The notes: generated by a model from the letters alone, not told the origin. A DNA stretch of 64,000 bases from Ligilactobacillus sp900765635 (GCF_949152225.1 NZ_CASCJC010000001.1:496001-560000), one strand, 5' to 3'. Positions 16,944 to 25,447 are shown, counted from the first letter of the stretch. Program-made: numbers and translations.

Positions 16944-18758
16944 ATGTGTGGGATTGTTGGAATTGTTGGACATGATCAAGCAACTGAAATTTTACTACAA
17001 GGATTAGAAAAATTAGAATATCGTGGTTATGATTCGGCCGGAATTTATGTGTTAAAACAAGCTAATCAAGGTTTTTTACGAAAAGCTAGTGGTCGTATTA
17101 GTAATTTACGTCAAGAAATTGATGCTAAGGTTAGTGGTAATACTGGGATTGGGCATACTCGTTGGGCAACTCATGGTCAACCAAGTCAAACTAACGCTCA
17201 TCCGCATTCTTCAGCAGATGGTCGATTTTATTTGGTTCACAATGGTGTAGTTGGTAATTTTAAGGAATTAAAAGAAACTTACTTAAAAGATGTTACTTTG
17301 GTTAGTCAGACGGATACTGAAGTAATTGTCCAGTTAATCGGTTATTTTGCAGCTAAAGAAAACTTAGATGCATTTGAAGCTTTAAGAAAAGTAGTCGGTT
17401 TATTAGATGAATCCTCATCATATGCCTTGGCTTTGATTGATCAAACTCAACCAGAAAAAATATGGATTGCTAAAAATAAGAGTCCATTATTGCTTGGACT
17501 AGGAACCGACTTTAACTGTATTTGTAGTGATGCAATGGCAATGCTTAAATTGACCAATCGTTTTGTAGAGTTGGCTGATGGCGATGTTGCACAACTTAGT
17601 CCAAAGCAAACAGTAATTGAAGATGTAAAAGGAAATGTGGTTAAGCGTAAAGAATTTACGGTAGATCAAGATGCGAGTGCTTCTGAAAAAGGAGCTTATG
17701 AACATTATATGTTAAAAGAAATCGATGAACAGCCGGCAGTTATGCGGACGTTAGTACAAAAATATTTGCAAACGCCAAATGCAATCGATGAAAAATTATT
17801 AGCTGCGATGAAACAAGCACAACGAATTTATATTGTAGCTGCAGGTACGAGCTATCATGCAGGTTTAGTTGGTAAAGAACTATTTGAAAAGTTAGCACAA
17901 ATTCCAGTAGAAGTACATGTTGCTTCAGAATTTGCCTATAATCCACCATTGCTTGCGCAAAAACCATTCTTTATTTTCTTGTCGCAAAGTGGTGAAACTG
18001 CTGATAGTCGCTCGGTTTTGGTACAAATTAAAGAACAAAACTATCCAGCATTGACCTTGACAAATGTAGCTAATTCAACTTTATCTCGCGAAGCAGATTA
18101 CACTTTGTTATTACATGCAGGTCCAGAAATTGCAGTTGCTTCAACTAAAGCATATACAGCACAAATTGCAGTCGAAGCAATTTTGGCGCAGGCTTTAGGT
18201 AAGGCTAAGGACTTGCAAAGAGCTAATGAATTAGATTTAGCACAAGAATTAGGTAAGGTTGCTAATGCAATGCAAACTTTAGTTGATGAAAAGTATAAAA
18301 TTGAACAACTAGCTAAACAAGACTTGTTAACAACCAGAAATGCATTTTATATTGGACGTGCGATTGATTATGCAACTGCAATTGAAGCAGCCTTAAAGTT
18401 AAAGGAAGTTTCATATATTCAAACGGAAGGCTTTGCGGCTGGTGAATTAAAGCACGGCACAATTGCTTTGATTGAAGAACAAACCCCAGTTATTGCTTTG
18501 ATAACTTCAGCAAAAACAGCAGCGCATACACGTAGCAACGTGCAAGAAGTTAAAGCCCGCGGAGCACAGGTGATAACGATAGTGAAACAAGCACTAGCGA
18601 CTAAGCAAGATCAAATTATCTTGCCAGATGTAGCAGAACTCTTAAGTCCATTGGTGGCAATTGTACCATGTCAATTATTAGCATATTATGCAAGTAAGCA
18701 ACGAGGATATGACGTAGATAAGCCACGTAATTTAGCTAAGAGTGTAACAGTCGAATAG
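16944..18758 (+). CDS. glmS: glutamine--fructose-6-phosphate aminotransferase
   Basis: Makes glucosamine-6-phosphate from fructose-6-phosphate and glutamine, the entry to peptidoglycan and amino-sugar synthesis. The N-terminal nucleophile Cys2 (MCGIVGIVG, exposed after Met removal) and the glutaminase motif TRWATHG are present. Two SIS sugar-isomerase domains follow (AAGTSYHAG, FLSQSGETADS, STKAYTAQ), and the protein ends KSVTVE. At 604 residues it is typical. It is monocistronic between its own promoter and a terminator. No glmS ribozyme is present upstream. Confidence 0.97.
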   Translation: MCGIVGIVGHDQATEILLQGLEKLEYRGYDSAGIYVLKQANQGFLRKASGRISNLRQEIDAKVSGNTGIGHTRWATHGQPSQTNAHPHSSADGRFYLVHNGVVGNFKELKETYLKDVTLVSQTDTEVIVQLIGYFAAKENLDAFEALRKVVGLLDESSSYALALIDQTQPEKIWIAKNKSPLLLGLGTDFNCICSDAMAMLKLTNRFVELADGDVAQLSPKQTVIEDVKGNVVKRKEFTVDQDASASEKGAYEHYMLKEIDEQPAVMRTLVQKYLQTPNAIDEKLLAAMKQAQRIYIVAAGTSYHAGLVGKELFEKLAQIPVEVHVASEFAYNPPLLAQKPFFIFLSQSGETADSRSVLVQIKEQNYPALTLTNVANSTLSREADYTLLLHAGPEIAVASTKAYTAQIAVEAILAQALGKAKDLQRANELDLAQELGKVANAMQTLVDEKYKIEQLAKQDLLTTRNAFYIGRAIDYATAIEAALKLKEVSYIQTEGFAAGELKHGTIALIEEQTPVIALITSAKTAAHTRSNVQEVKARGAQVITIVKQALATKQDQIILPDVAELLSPLVAIVPCQLLAYYASKQRGYDVDKPRNLAKSVTVE

Positions 18759-18763
18759 TTATA

Positions 18764-18807
18764 AAAAAGACATGGAATAGCGTTTTTGCTACTCTATGTC
18801 TTTTTTT
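18764..18807 (+). terminator. terminator after glmS
   Basis: Stem gacatggaatagc / gctactctatgtc with flanking A6 and T7 runs, 5 nt after the glmS stop. The A/T symmetry makes it potentially bidirectional, serving the minus-strand ORF at 18825 too. Confidence 0.88.
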
Positions 18808-18824
18808 GATTATAGACTTCTTTA

Positions 18825-19073
18825 TTAATTTTTAGTTACTTTGTTGATGATGAATGAAAAAACTCTAAAAATTAGATAAAAGCAACTACTACTAAGAAAG
18901 AAATAAACTATTGCTAAAATAAACGGTAGATACCATAGACCATCTTGGAAAAACATGAGGTAGATGTCATTTTTATGTCCCAGTAAAATCAAGATGATTT
19001 TAAAAAAATAATAGCCAACAGTATAGATGATACCTAAGATAACGCTAACTTTAAATTGTTTTAGATTTATCAT
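18825..19073 (-). CDS. small hypothetical membrane protein
   Basis: 82 residues, not recognised. Two or three hydrophobic stretches are evident (about residues 9-31 and 43-65), so it is probably an integral membrane protein with Lys-rich ends. The frame extends upstream to 19118, but the ATG at 19073 has the purine-rich agaggga just before it and is the better start. It lies alone on the minus strand between glmS and the 19.2 kb promoter. It could be a genuine orphan gene or a remnant; coding support is moderate only. Confidence 0.45.
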   Translation of the reverse strand: MINLKQFKVSVILGIIYTVGYYFFKIILILLGHKNDIYLMFFQDGLWYLPFILAIVYFFLSSSCFYLIFRVFSFIINKVTKN

Positions 19074-19175
19074 TTGTCCCTCTCTGACTACTCTTAGTAA
19101 ATTGGTGATATTCATCATTATAGCGTAAAATAAAATTTTCTTGAATAGTTAGAAATATATTTTTATAAAAGAGTG

Positions 19176-19204
19176 TTGACACCGCTTTCAACTAGAGTTA
19201 GAAT
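19176..19204 (+). promoter_or_regulatory. strong promoter of a short transcript
   Basis: TTGACA (19176-19181), 17-nt spacer, TAGAAT (19199-19204). A strong terminator is reached about 80 nt later, before any gene. Confidence 0.78.
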
Positions 19205-19210
19205 AATATT

Positions 19211-19292
19211 CGTAAGGTATTAGTAATTTACCTTCTAATCAATTCTCTTTCTCTCTTATGCCAACCACTGCAAGTTTTGCAGTGGTTTTTTT
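19211..19292 (+). ncRNA. candidate small RNA or attenuated leader
   Basis: The sequence between the 19176 promoter and the terminator at 19263-19292 (stem ccactgcaa / ttgcagtgg, 3-nt loop, seven Ts) would give a transcript of about 82 nt. It contains a short hairpin aaggta...tacctt near 19214-19233 and a pyrimidine tract ttctctttctctctt at 19243-19257 that is complementary to purine-rich ribosome sites. An ATG at 19258 opens a 14-codon frame without a ribosome site. The signals are seen; the function is inferred. Confidence 0.5.
19263..19292 (+). terminator. terminator upstream of the 102-residue unknown gene
   Basis: Stem aaccactgcaa / ttgcagtggtt with a 3-nt loop followed by T7. An extended -10 (TGG TATACT, 19293-19301) begins directly after the T-run and can restart transcription for the next gene. 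Confidence 0.88.
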
Positions 19293-19333
19293 GGTATACT
19301 AGAGATAATAGATTTAATGAGGAGTTTATTTTG

Positions 19334-19642
19334 ATGAAAAGCAACGAAACCTTAACTTTAATAGAAGAAATTACACGCAATGATGGGAGCCGTTATTTTG
19401 AAATCTCTAATATGGTTCAAAATGGACGAGCCGAATTAGCTGCAATTCGTGGATTTATCAAAGAAGTACGGATTATCCAGATTAATATTCCACGCTCAAG
19501 TAGTGTAATTAAATATGAGCAATATATTAATGAAAACTTCGAGATGCCTAAAGAAGATTTTGATCATTTTGAAGAATGGACAAAAACACCAGAGATGCAA
19601 GAAGTAGTGGCTAACATTTTACGTGATAATCACATTGCTTAA
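19334..19642 (+). CDS. hypothetical protein, 102 residues
   Basis: Not recognised. It is a soluble, acidic, mostly helical-looking protein without signal peptide or membrane segment; an ITRNDGSRYFEI segment opens it and an EMPKEDFDHFEEW segment lies near the C terminus. The ATG at 19334 follows gagga with good spacing; an upstream extension to 19277 would run through the terminator hairpin and is rejected. It is probably transcribed from the extended -10 at 19293-19301 and is followed by its own terminator, so it is monocistronic. Confidence 0.7.
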   Translation: MKSNETLTLIEEITRNDGSRYFEISNMVQNGRAELAAIRGFIKEVRIIQINIPRSSSVIKYEQYINENFEMPKEDFDHFEEWTKTPEMQEVVANILRDNHIA

Positions 19643-19648
19643 TTTTGA

Positions 19649-19686
19649 CTAGAGCGACTTTTACTTGAGTCGTTCTATTTTTTTGT
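19649..19686 (+). terminator. terminator after the 102-residue unknown gene
   Basis: Stem agagcgactt / gagtcgttct followed by a T-rich tail. Confidence 0.82.
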
Positions 19687-19842
19687 TGAGCTTTAATTAT
19701 TAAATACAAAAAGTGTGTAAATGAGAAAAAAAGCGATGATAAATTAAGTACCAAAAAACGGTATCAATCTTTTAGTTTTGGGGGGTTAGCATATATCTTT
19801 GGAAGAAAAATGTAATTTTTCTAAGAAAAAAATTAAAAAGTG

Positions 19843-19871
19843 TTGCACAATTTTTAAGAATATGATATAAG
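19843..19871 (+). promoter_or_regulatory. promoter of the tRNA-Asn cluster
   Basis: TTGCAC (19843-19848), 17-nt spacer, TATAAG (19866-19871), 22 nt before the first tRNA. The 150 nt upstream are AT-rich, with a G6 run near 19780 and no gene. Confidence 0.7.
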
Positions 19872-19893
19872 TATATATGTTACTTATAACGAT

Positions 19894-19965
19894 TGCTCAG
19901 TAGTTCAGCGGTAGAATAATTGACTGTTAATCAAGAGGTCGCTGGTTCGATCCCAGCCTGAGCAG
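19894..19965 (+). tRNA. tRNA-Asn (GTT), copy 1
   Basis: 72 nt. Acceptor stem TGCTCAG / CTGAGCA, D arm GTTCAGCGGTAGAAT, anticodon GTT in loop CTGTTAA, T arm GCTGGTTCGATCCCAGC, discriminator G. CCA is not encoded. Confidence 0.96.
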
Positions 19966-20002
19966 TCGCTTGATTGTTAAAATAATAATAATTAAAAAAC
20001 AT

Positions 20003-20074
20003 TGCTCAGTAGTTCAGCGGTAGAATAATTGACTGTTAATCAAGAGGTCGCTGGTTCGATCCCAGCCTGAGCAG
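20003..20074 (+). tRNA. tRNA-Asn (GTT), copy 2
   Basis: Identical over all 72 nt to copy 1. The spacer between copies 1 and 2 is 37 nt of unrelated AT-rich DNA. Confidence 0.96.
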
Positions 20075-20107
20075 TCACTTTGTTTTAACAATCAAGCTTT
20101 TAATTTT

Positions 20108-20179
20108 TGCTCAGTAGTTCAGCGGTAGAATAATTGACTGTTAATCAAGAGGTCGCTGGTTCGATCCCAGCCTGAGCAG
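20108..20179 (+). tRNA. tRNA-Asn (GTT), copy 3
   Basis: Identical to copies 1 and 2; the spacer from copy 2 is 33 nt. A terminator follows 14 nt later, so all three are likely one transcript. Confidence 0.96.
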
Positions 20180-20193
20180 TGAATAAATTGTTG

Positions 20194-20235
20194 TGCTCTC
20201 TTTGCTAGATATGCTCTAGTAAGGAGAGCATTTTT
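20194..20235 (+). terminator. terminator of the tRNA-Asn cluster
   Basis: Stem tgctctctttgctaga / ctctagtaaggagagca (one or two wobble or bulged positions) followed by TTTTTA. Confidence 0.85.
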
Positions 20236-20328
20236 ATTTAGATTTATAATATCTTGTTACAAGCACAATTGAACGCTTTTTACAAAATAACTGATAAAAT
20301 AATATTAAAATAATGCTGTTTTAAAATC

Positions 20329-20387
20329 TTTACACAATCTTTACAAAACAACCCAAGGCTCTTTACAAACGCACTGTAACATTTACA
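20329..20387 (+). promoter_or_regulatory. PHO-box-like direct repeats upstream of pstS
   Basis: TTTACA occurs at 20329, 20340 and 20362, an 11-bp helical phase with one degenerate copy at 20351; another TTTACA is at 20382. Direct TT(A/T)ACA repeats spaced 11 bp are the known PhoP-binding pattern in Gram-positive bacteria. This suggests phosphate-starvation induction of the pst operon; binding by a PhoP-type regulator is inferred. Confidence 0.72.
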
Positions 20388-20412
20388 TTGTAGAGGAAAG
20401 GAAGAAGTGAAA

Positions 20413-21285
20413 ATGAAAAAAATTTTGAAAGCGTCCATGCTGATGCTTGTTTTAGGAGGAATCCTGACAGGTTGTGGCAAGACTGATAAACAAAATAATG
20501 TAGAAACCGTAGCGATTGTTGGTTCGACTGCGATGCAACCTATGGTAGAAATGGGAGCTGAACAGTATCAACGCAGTCATTTTGACGTGCGGATTACAGT
20601 GCAAGGCGGAGGCTCAGGGACTGGTTTGAGTCAAGTGCAATCTGGAGCTGTAACTATTGGAAATTCAGATATTTTTGCACAACAACAAGCAGGAATTGAT
20701 GCTTCTAAATTAGTCGACCATAAATTAGCCGTAGTCGGGATGGCACCGGTTATTAATAAAAAAGCTGGCGTCACAAACCTGACGATGGAACAACTACGGG
20801 GTATTTTTGCGGGCAAATATACTAACTGGAAACAAGTTGGTGGCAAAAATCTAGAAATTGTGTTGATTAATCGTGCTCAAGGTAGTGGGACGCGAGCTTC
20901 GTTTGAACAAAGTGTAATGGCAGGGCAAAAGGCAGCTAAGTCACAAGAACAAGATTCAAACGGAACGGTTCAAAAAATGGTGGCTTCAACGCCAGGTGCT
21001 ATTAGTTATCTTTCATTTTCTTATTTAAATGATACCTTAGTCGCACCAAAGATTGATGGAGTTAAACCAACTGAAAAAAATGTGACAACTAATAAATGGA
21101 AAATTTGGTCTTATGAACACATGTATACTAAAGGTCATCCATCTAAGAAGGTACAAGCATTTATTGATTACATGAAAACATCTAAAAAGATTCAACAAAA
21201 ATTAGTTAAAGCATTAGGTTACATTCCGGTGCAAGATATGCAAGTTGAAAAGGATGCTCATGGTAATGTGACTCCAGTAAAATAA
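20413..21285 (+). CDS. pstS: phosphate ABC transporter substrate-binding lipoprotein
   Basis: Captures phosphate outside the cell for PstCAB. The signal peptide ends in the lipobox LTGC, with Cys21 as the lipid-modified residue, so the mature protein is membrane-tethered. Phosphate-binding signatures GSTAMQP, GGGSGTGLSQVQSG and RAQGSGTRASFEQ are clear. The ATG at 20413 is chosen over a GTG two codons earlier because of its spacing from aggaag. At 290 residues it is full length. It opens the pst operon, preceded by PHO-box-like repeats. Confidence 0.96.
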   Translation: MKKILKASMLMLVLGGILTGCGKTDKQNNVETVAIVGSTAMQPMVEMGAEQYQRSHFDVRITVQGGGSGTGLSQVQSGAVTIGNSDIFAQQQAGIDASKLVDHKLAVVGMAPVINKKAGVTNLTMEQLRGIFAGKYTNWKQVGGKNLEIVLINRAQGSGTRASFEQSVMAGQKAAKSQEQDSNGTVQKMVASTPGAISYLSFSYLNDTLVAPKIDGVKPTEKNVTTNKWKIWSYEHMYTKGHPSKKVQAFIDYMKTSKKIQQKLVKALGYIPVQDMQVEKDAHGNVTPVK

Positions 21286-21305
21286 TTTATTAAGAAGGTG
21301 TAGTT

Positions 21306-22223
21306 ATGGATCCAATCCGTGAAAAGATTCAAAGTAAGTCACGTGAAACAAGACAAGAATTAACAGGAAAAATTTTAACTTATACGTGTATTGGTATTAT
21401 TGTAGCTGTGGTATTATCCATTTTTGCCTTTGTGGCTTCTAAAGGGATTGCGACTTTTACTGAAAATAATGCAAGTTTGAAACAATTTTTAACCGGAACA
21501 GACTGGATGCCTACTTCAAATGGTAAAGATGGTCGTCCATTGGTAGGCGCTTTGCCAATGATTGTAGGTTCTTTTGGGGTAACAATTTTAGCTGCTTTGA
21601 TTGCAACGCCGTTTGCTATTGGAACTGCTTTATATATGACTGAAATTGCGACAAAGAAAGGTCGTAATGTTTTACAAATCGTTATCGAATTATTGGTGGG
21701 GATTCCATCTGTTGTTTACGGTTTTATTGGCTTAAACGTTGTTGTACCATTTGTAAGAAATCATTTTGGTGGTTCTGGATATGGTATTTTATCTGGGGCA
21801 TTTGTATTATTTGTTATGGTTTTACCGACAGTTACTTCATTGACTGTTGATAGTTTACGTGCCGTTCCAAAGCATTACAAAGCAGCATCTTTGGCTTTAG
21901 GTGCAACCGAATGGCAGACAATTTACAAAGTTATTTTGCGTTCGGCTTTACCAGGAATTTTAACTGCCGTAATTTTTGGGATGGCACGTGCTTTTGGTGA
22001 AGCTTTAGCTGTACAGATGGTTATTGGTAATGCAAGTTTGATGCCAACAAGTTTATTATCACCAGCATCTACCTTGACAAGTGTCTTGACGATGGGAATT
22101 GGTAATACAGTTATGGGAACTGTTGGTAATAATGCATTATGGTCATTGGCTTTAGTCTTATTGTTAATGTCATTAGTATTTAATATTTTAGTAAAATGGA
22201 TTGGTAAGAGAGGAAAGATGTAA
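21306..22223 (+). CDS. pstC: phosphate ABC transporter permease PstC
   Basis: One of two membrane subunits of the high-affinity phosphate importer. Six or so hydrophobic segments are visible, with the inner-membrane-permease EAA-type loop (KAASLALGATEWQTIYKV) and the PstC-like MPTSNGKDGRPLVGALPM stretch. At 305 residues it is normal. pstA starts 1 nt after its stop, indicating translational coupling. Confidence 0.95.
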   Translation: MDPIREKIQSKSRETRQELTGKILTYTCIGIIVAVVLSIFAFVASKGIATFTENNASLKQFLTGTDWMPTSNGKDGRPLVGALPMIVGSFGVTILAALIATPFAIGTALYMTEIATKKGRNVLQIVIELLVGIPSVVYGFIGLNVVVPFVRNHFGGSGYGILSGAFVLFVMVLPTVTSLTVDSLRAVPKHYKAASLALGATEWQTIYKVILRSALPGILTAVIFGMARAFGEALAVQMVIGNASLMPTSLLSPASTLTSVLTMGIGNTVMGTVGNNALWSLALVLLLMSLVFNILVKWIGKRGKM

Positions 22224-22224
22224 G

Positions 22225-23112
22225 ATGAACACCAAATTTCAAAATAAAATTGCCATCACGATCATTCGCGTTATTGCAGCGCTAGTTGTTTTGATTTTGG
22301 CGTTTTTGATCGGACGAATCTTATTACAAGGTCTACCACATGTTTCGTGGCATTTCTTGACGGCTCCTTCCGAGTCATTTGTTGCTGGTGGTGGAATTGG
22401 TTATCAATTGTTTAACTCATTTTACCTATTGCTTTTAACATTGATTATTTCTTTTCCAATTTCTTTAGGTGCTGGTTTATTTTTATCTGAATACGCACCT
22501 AAAAATTGGGTAACTGAAGTTGTACGGATGTCGATTGAAATTTTAAGTTCTTTACCATCCGTGGTTGTTGGGTTGTTTGGTTTCTTATTATTTGTAGTTC
22601 AATTTAAAATGGGCTTTTCTATTTTAGCTGGTGCGATTGCATTGACATTCTTTAATTTGCCATTATTAACAAGAAATATTGAAGAAGCGATGCGAGCAGT
22701 ACCTAACTTGCAACGTGAAGCTGGTTTAGCTTTAGGGTTATCAAAATGGCGGACGATTACAAAGATTATTTTGCCAGAAGCATTGCCTGGAATCGTGACA
22801 GGGATTGTTTTAGGCGCTGGACGTGTCTTTGGTGAAGCGGCTGCTTTGATTTATACAGCTGGACAAAGTGCGACAAGCATGAATTTCTCTGATTGGAATC
22901 CATTTAGCCCTGCTAGTCCCTTAAATTTGATGCGTCCGGCAGAAACATTAGCCGTACACATTTGGAAAATTAATTCAGAAGGAATTATGCCTGATGCTGA
23001 TGCTGTTTCAGCTGGTTCATCTGCCGTGTTAATCATTGCTGTTTTGATTTTTAACGTGTTAGCACGCTACATCGGAAACAAATTGTATCGCAAGTTAACA
23101 GCAAGTAAGTAG
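22225..23112 (+). CDS. pstA: phosphate ABC transporter permease PstA
   Basis: Second membrane subunit of the importer. Multiple hydrophobic segments and the EAA-type loop REAGLALGLSKWRTITKI are present. The frame is open back to 22201 inside pstC, but agaggaaag places the start at the ATG at 22225, giving 295 residues. It is followed 13 nt later by the first of two ATPase genes. Confidence 0.95.
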   Translation: MNTKFQNKIAITIIRVIAALVVLILAFLIGRILLQGLPHVSWHFLTAPSESFVAGGGIGYQLFNSFYLLLLTLIISFPISLGAGLFLSEYAPKNWVTEVVRMSIEILSSLPSVVVGLFGFLLFVVQFKMGFSILAGAIALTFFNLPLLTRNIEEAMRAVPNLQREAGLALGLSKWRTITKIILPEALPGIVTGIVLGAGRVFGEAAALIYTAGQSATSMNFSDWNPFSPASPLNLMRPAETLAVHIWKINSEGIMPDADAVSAGSSAVLIIAVLIFNVLARYIGNKLYRKLTASK

Positions 23113-23125
23113 AGGAGTAGTTTAA

Positions 23126-23935
23126 ATGAATGTTGGACAATATGATTTAAATGATAATTGGATTTTAAAATTTGATCCTAAAGAACATGAAATTGCCTTG
23201 AGTACGGAAGATTTACAAGTTTTTTATGGAGATAATCATGCCTTTCATGATGGTAATTTGCAATTTGAGCGTTATAAGATAACTTCATTGATTGGTGCTT
23301 CAGGTTCTGGTAAATCGACTTATTTACGTTCCTTAAACCGAATGAATGATGGGATTGCACGTGTTGAGGGCAAAATTATGTATCGTGGTTTGGATGTTAA
23401 TTCTAAAGATATCAATGTTTACGAGATGCGTAAACATATCGGAATGGTTTTTCAAAGACCAAACCCATTTTCAAAATCAATTCGCAACAATATTACCTTT
23501 GCACTAAAGGAACGTGGATTAAAAGATAAACAAAAACTTGAAGAAATCGTAGAAACCAGTCTAAAAGGGGCTGCGTTATGGGATGAAGTTAAAGATGATT
23601 TAGATAAAAGTGCGCTCGCATTGTCTGGTGGACAACAACAACGTCTTTGCATTGCACGTGCTATTGCAATGGAACCAGACATTTTATTGATGGACGAACC
23701 AGCTAGTGCGCTTGATCCAATCTCAACTTTAAAAGTTGAAGAAACAATGATTGAACTTAAGAAAAAATATACAATTGTCATTGTTACACATAATATGCAA
23801 CAAGCCTCACGTGTGAGTGATTATACCGCTTTCTTTCATTTAGGACACGTGATAGAATATGATAAGACTAAAAACATTTTTACTAACCCTAAAATTCGGG
23901 CGACCGATGATTATGTTTCAGGTAACTTTGGCTAG
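23126..23935 (+). CDS. pstB: phosphate ABC transporter ATPase, first copy
   Basis: ATP-hydrolysing subunit of the Pst importer. Walker A is GASGSGKS (residues 57-64), the signature LSGGQQQR and Walker B LLMDEPASALDP follow, and VTHNMQQASR is the PstB switch region. At 269 residues it has an N-terminal extension of about 20 residues relative to the second copy and uses GASG instead of the usual GPSG in the P-loop. Two adjacent pstB genes are common in lactic acid bacteria. Confidence 0.94.
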   Translation: MNVGQYDLNDNWILKFDPKEHEIALSTEDLQVFYGDNHAFHDGNLQFERYKITSLIGASGSGKSTYLRSLNRMNDGIARVEGKIMYRGLDVNSKDINVYEMRKHIGMVFQRPNPFSKSIRNNITFALKERGLKDKQKLEEIVETSLKGAALWDEVKDDLDKSALALSGGQQQRLCIARAIAMEPDILLMDEPASALDPISTLKVEETMIELKKKYTIVIVTHNMQQASRVSDYTAFFHLGHVIEYDKTKNIFTNPKIRATDDYVSGNFG

Positions 23936-23949
23936 GAGGAAGACTGCAA

Positions 23950-24705
23950 ATGAGTGATTTTATTTCGACACGCGACTTACATCTTTATTATGGTGAAAAA
24001 GAAGCATTAAATGGAATTACGCTAGGTTTTCCATCTAAAGGAATTCATGCGTTAATCGGACCATCTGGTTGTGGTAAATCCACATATTTGCGTTGTTTGA
24101 ATCGAATGAATGATTTGATTGAAACGGTTAAGATTACGGGAACAATTGAGATTGATGGTAAAGATATCTACAGTCCGCAAACCGATACGGTTGAATTGCG
24201 TAAACAAGTTGGAATGGTTTTTCAACAACCAAATCCATTTCCATTTTCTATCTATGACAATGTAACTTATGGTTTACGTTTGGGCGGGATAAAAGATAAA
24301 CAAATCTTAGATGAACGTGTAGAAACTAGTTTAAAGCAAGCGGCTATTTGGGATGAAGTTAAAGACAATCTTAATAAGAGTGCTTTATCTTTATCAGGTG
24401 GACAACAACAACGGATTTGTATTGCACGTGTGTTAGCTGTACAACCATCCGTGATTTTGTTAGATGAGCCAACAAGTGCCTTAGATCCTGTTTCAAGTAA
24501 CTTAATTGAAGAGATGTTATTGACATTGCGAGAAGATTATACATGTATCATTGTGACACATAATATGCAACAAGCTTCGCGAATTTCCGATACTACATCA
24601 TTTTTCTTGAATGGTGACTTGATTGAAACTGGAGCTACAAAGAAGATCTTTGTAAATCCTACTAAGCAAGAAACTGATGATTATTTAAGCGGTCGTTTTG
24701 GTTAA
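23950..24705 (+). CDS. pstB: phosphate ABC transporter ATPase, second copy
   Basis: Paralogue of the preceding ATPase, 251 residues. Walker A GPSGCGKS (37-44), signature LSGGQQQR, Walker B ILLDEPTSALDP and the VTHNMQQASR segment are intact. Start ATG follows aggagga with good spacing. Either ATPase could pair with PstCA, or they may form a heterodimer; the sequence does not decide. Confidence 0.94.
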   Translation: MSDFISTRDLHLYYGEKEALNGITLGFPSKGIHALIGPSGCGKSTYLRCLNRMNDLIETVKITGTIEIDGKDIYSPQTDTVELRKQVGMVFQQPNPFPFSIYDNVTYGLRLGGIKDKQILDERVETSLKQAAIWDEVKDNLNKSALSLSGGQQQRICIARVLAVQPSVILLDEPTSALDPVSSNLIEEMLLTLREDYTCIIVTHNMQQASRISDTTSFFLNGDLIETGATKKIFVNPTKQETDDYLSGRFG

Positions 24706-24726
24706 TAAGCAAGGAGGAAGTTTACA

Positions 24727-25392
24727 GTGAGTAAAGTTTTAGAACAACAAATTAAAGATTTGAAGCAAGATTTTGCTACTATGGGTTTTGGTGTAGCAGA
24801 AGCCATTAAATGTGCGATTGATTCGATTAAAGAACACGATTTGAAATTGGCACAAAAAGTAATTGCCGATGATGAAGTAATTAATGAACAAGAAACAAGG
24901 CTTGAAAAAAAATCTGCTCAAATTATTGCCTTGCAACAACCTGTTGCTGGTGATTTACGTGAAATTGTAGCTATCTTAAAGGCAAGTTCTGATTTAGAAC
25001 GTTTAGCCGATCATGCAATCAGTATTGCACGAATTACTGAAAAATTAAATACAAGCGACCGTGATTTTGAAATTGAAGATTTATTATTCGAAATGGCGGC
25101 TAATATTCAACAAATGTTAGCAGATATTTTGAAGGCTTATACTGAAATGGATGATAAGTTTGCTGTTGAAGTTGCTGCACGTGATTCTAAAAATGATGAA
25201 TATTTCCGTAAAGTTAGCAAAGTAGCCGTTAAAAAGATTCAAAATACACCAGAATTTGCTTTAGAAGGTATCGATTATTTGAACATGGCAAACCATTTGG
25301 AAAGAATGGGTGATTATATCACAAATGTTGCTGAGTGGATTGTTTATACCAATATTGGTAAAATCACAGAATTAGGGCGTAACGACTATTAA
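24727..25392 (+). CDS. phoU: phosphate signalling protein PhoU
   Basis: Two tandem PhoU helical bundles with the metal-binding-type motifs at about residues 75-82 (SSDLERLADHA) and 190-197 (NHLERMGDY). At 221 residues it is full length. The start is a GTG preceded by aaggagg. PhoU connects the Pst transporter to the phosphate-sensing kinase and restrains uptake. It ends the pst operon; no clear terminator follows before fba, which has its own promoter. Confidence 0.95.
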   Translation: MSKVLEQQIKDLKQDFATMGFGVAEAIKCAIDSIKEHDLKLAQKVIADDEVINEQETRLEKKSAQIIALQQPVAGDLREIVAILKASSDLERLADHAISIARITEKLNTSDRDFEIEDLLFEMAANIQQMLADILKAYTEMDDKFAVEVAARDSKNDEYFRKVSKVAVKKIQNTPEFALEGIDYLNMANHLERMGDYITNVAEWIVYTNIGKITELGRNDY

Positions 25393-25447
25393 TTGTGTGA
25401 AAATTAACATGAAAATTATATTTTTGTGCACGCTATTTGCAAAAATG

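Noticed and set aside
19258..19302. 14-codon leader peptide overlapping the 19.26 kb terminator
   Set aside because: There is no ribosome site and no run of regulatory codons; attenuation by translation is not supported.
19894..20179. CRISPR-like regular repeats
   Set aside because: The repeats are complete 72-nt tRNA-Asn genes and only three copies exist.
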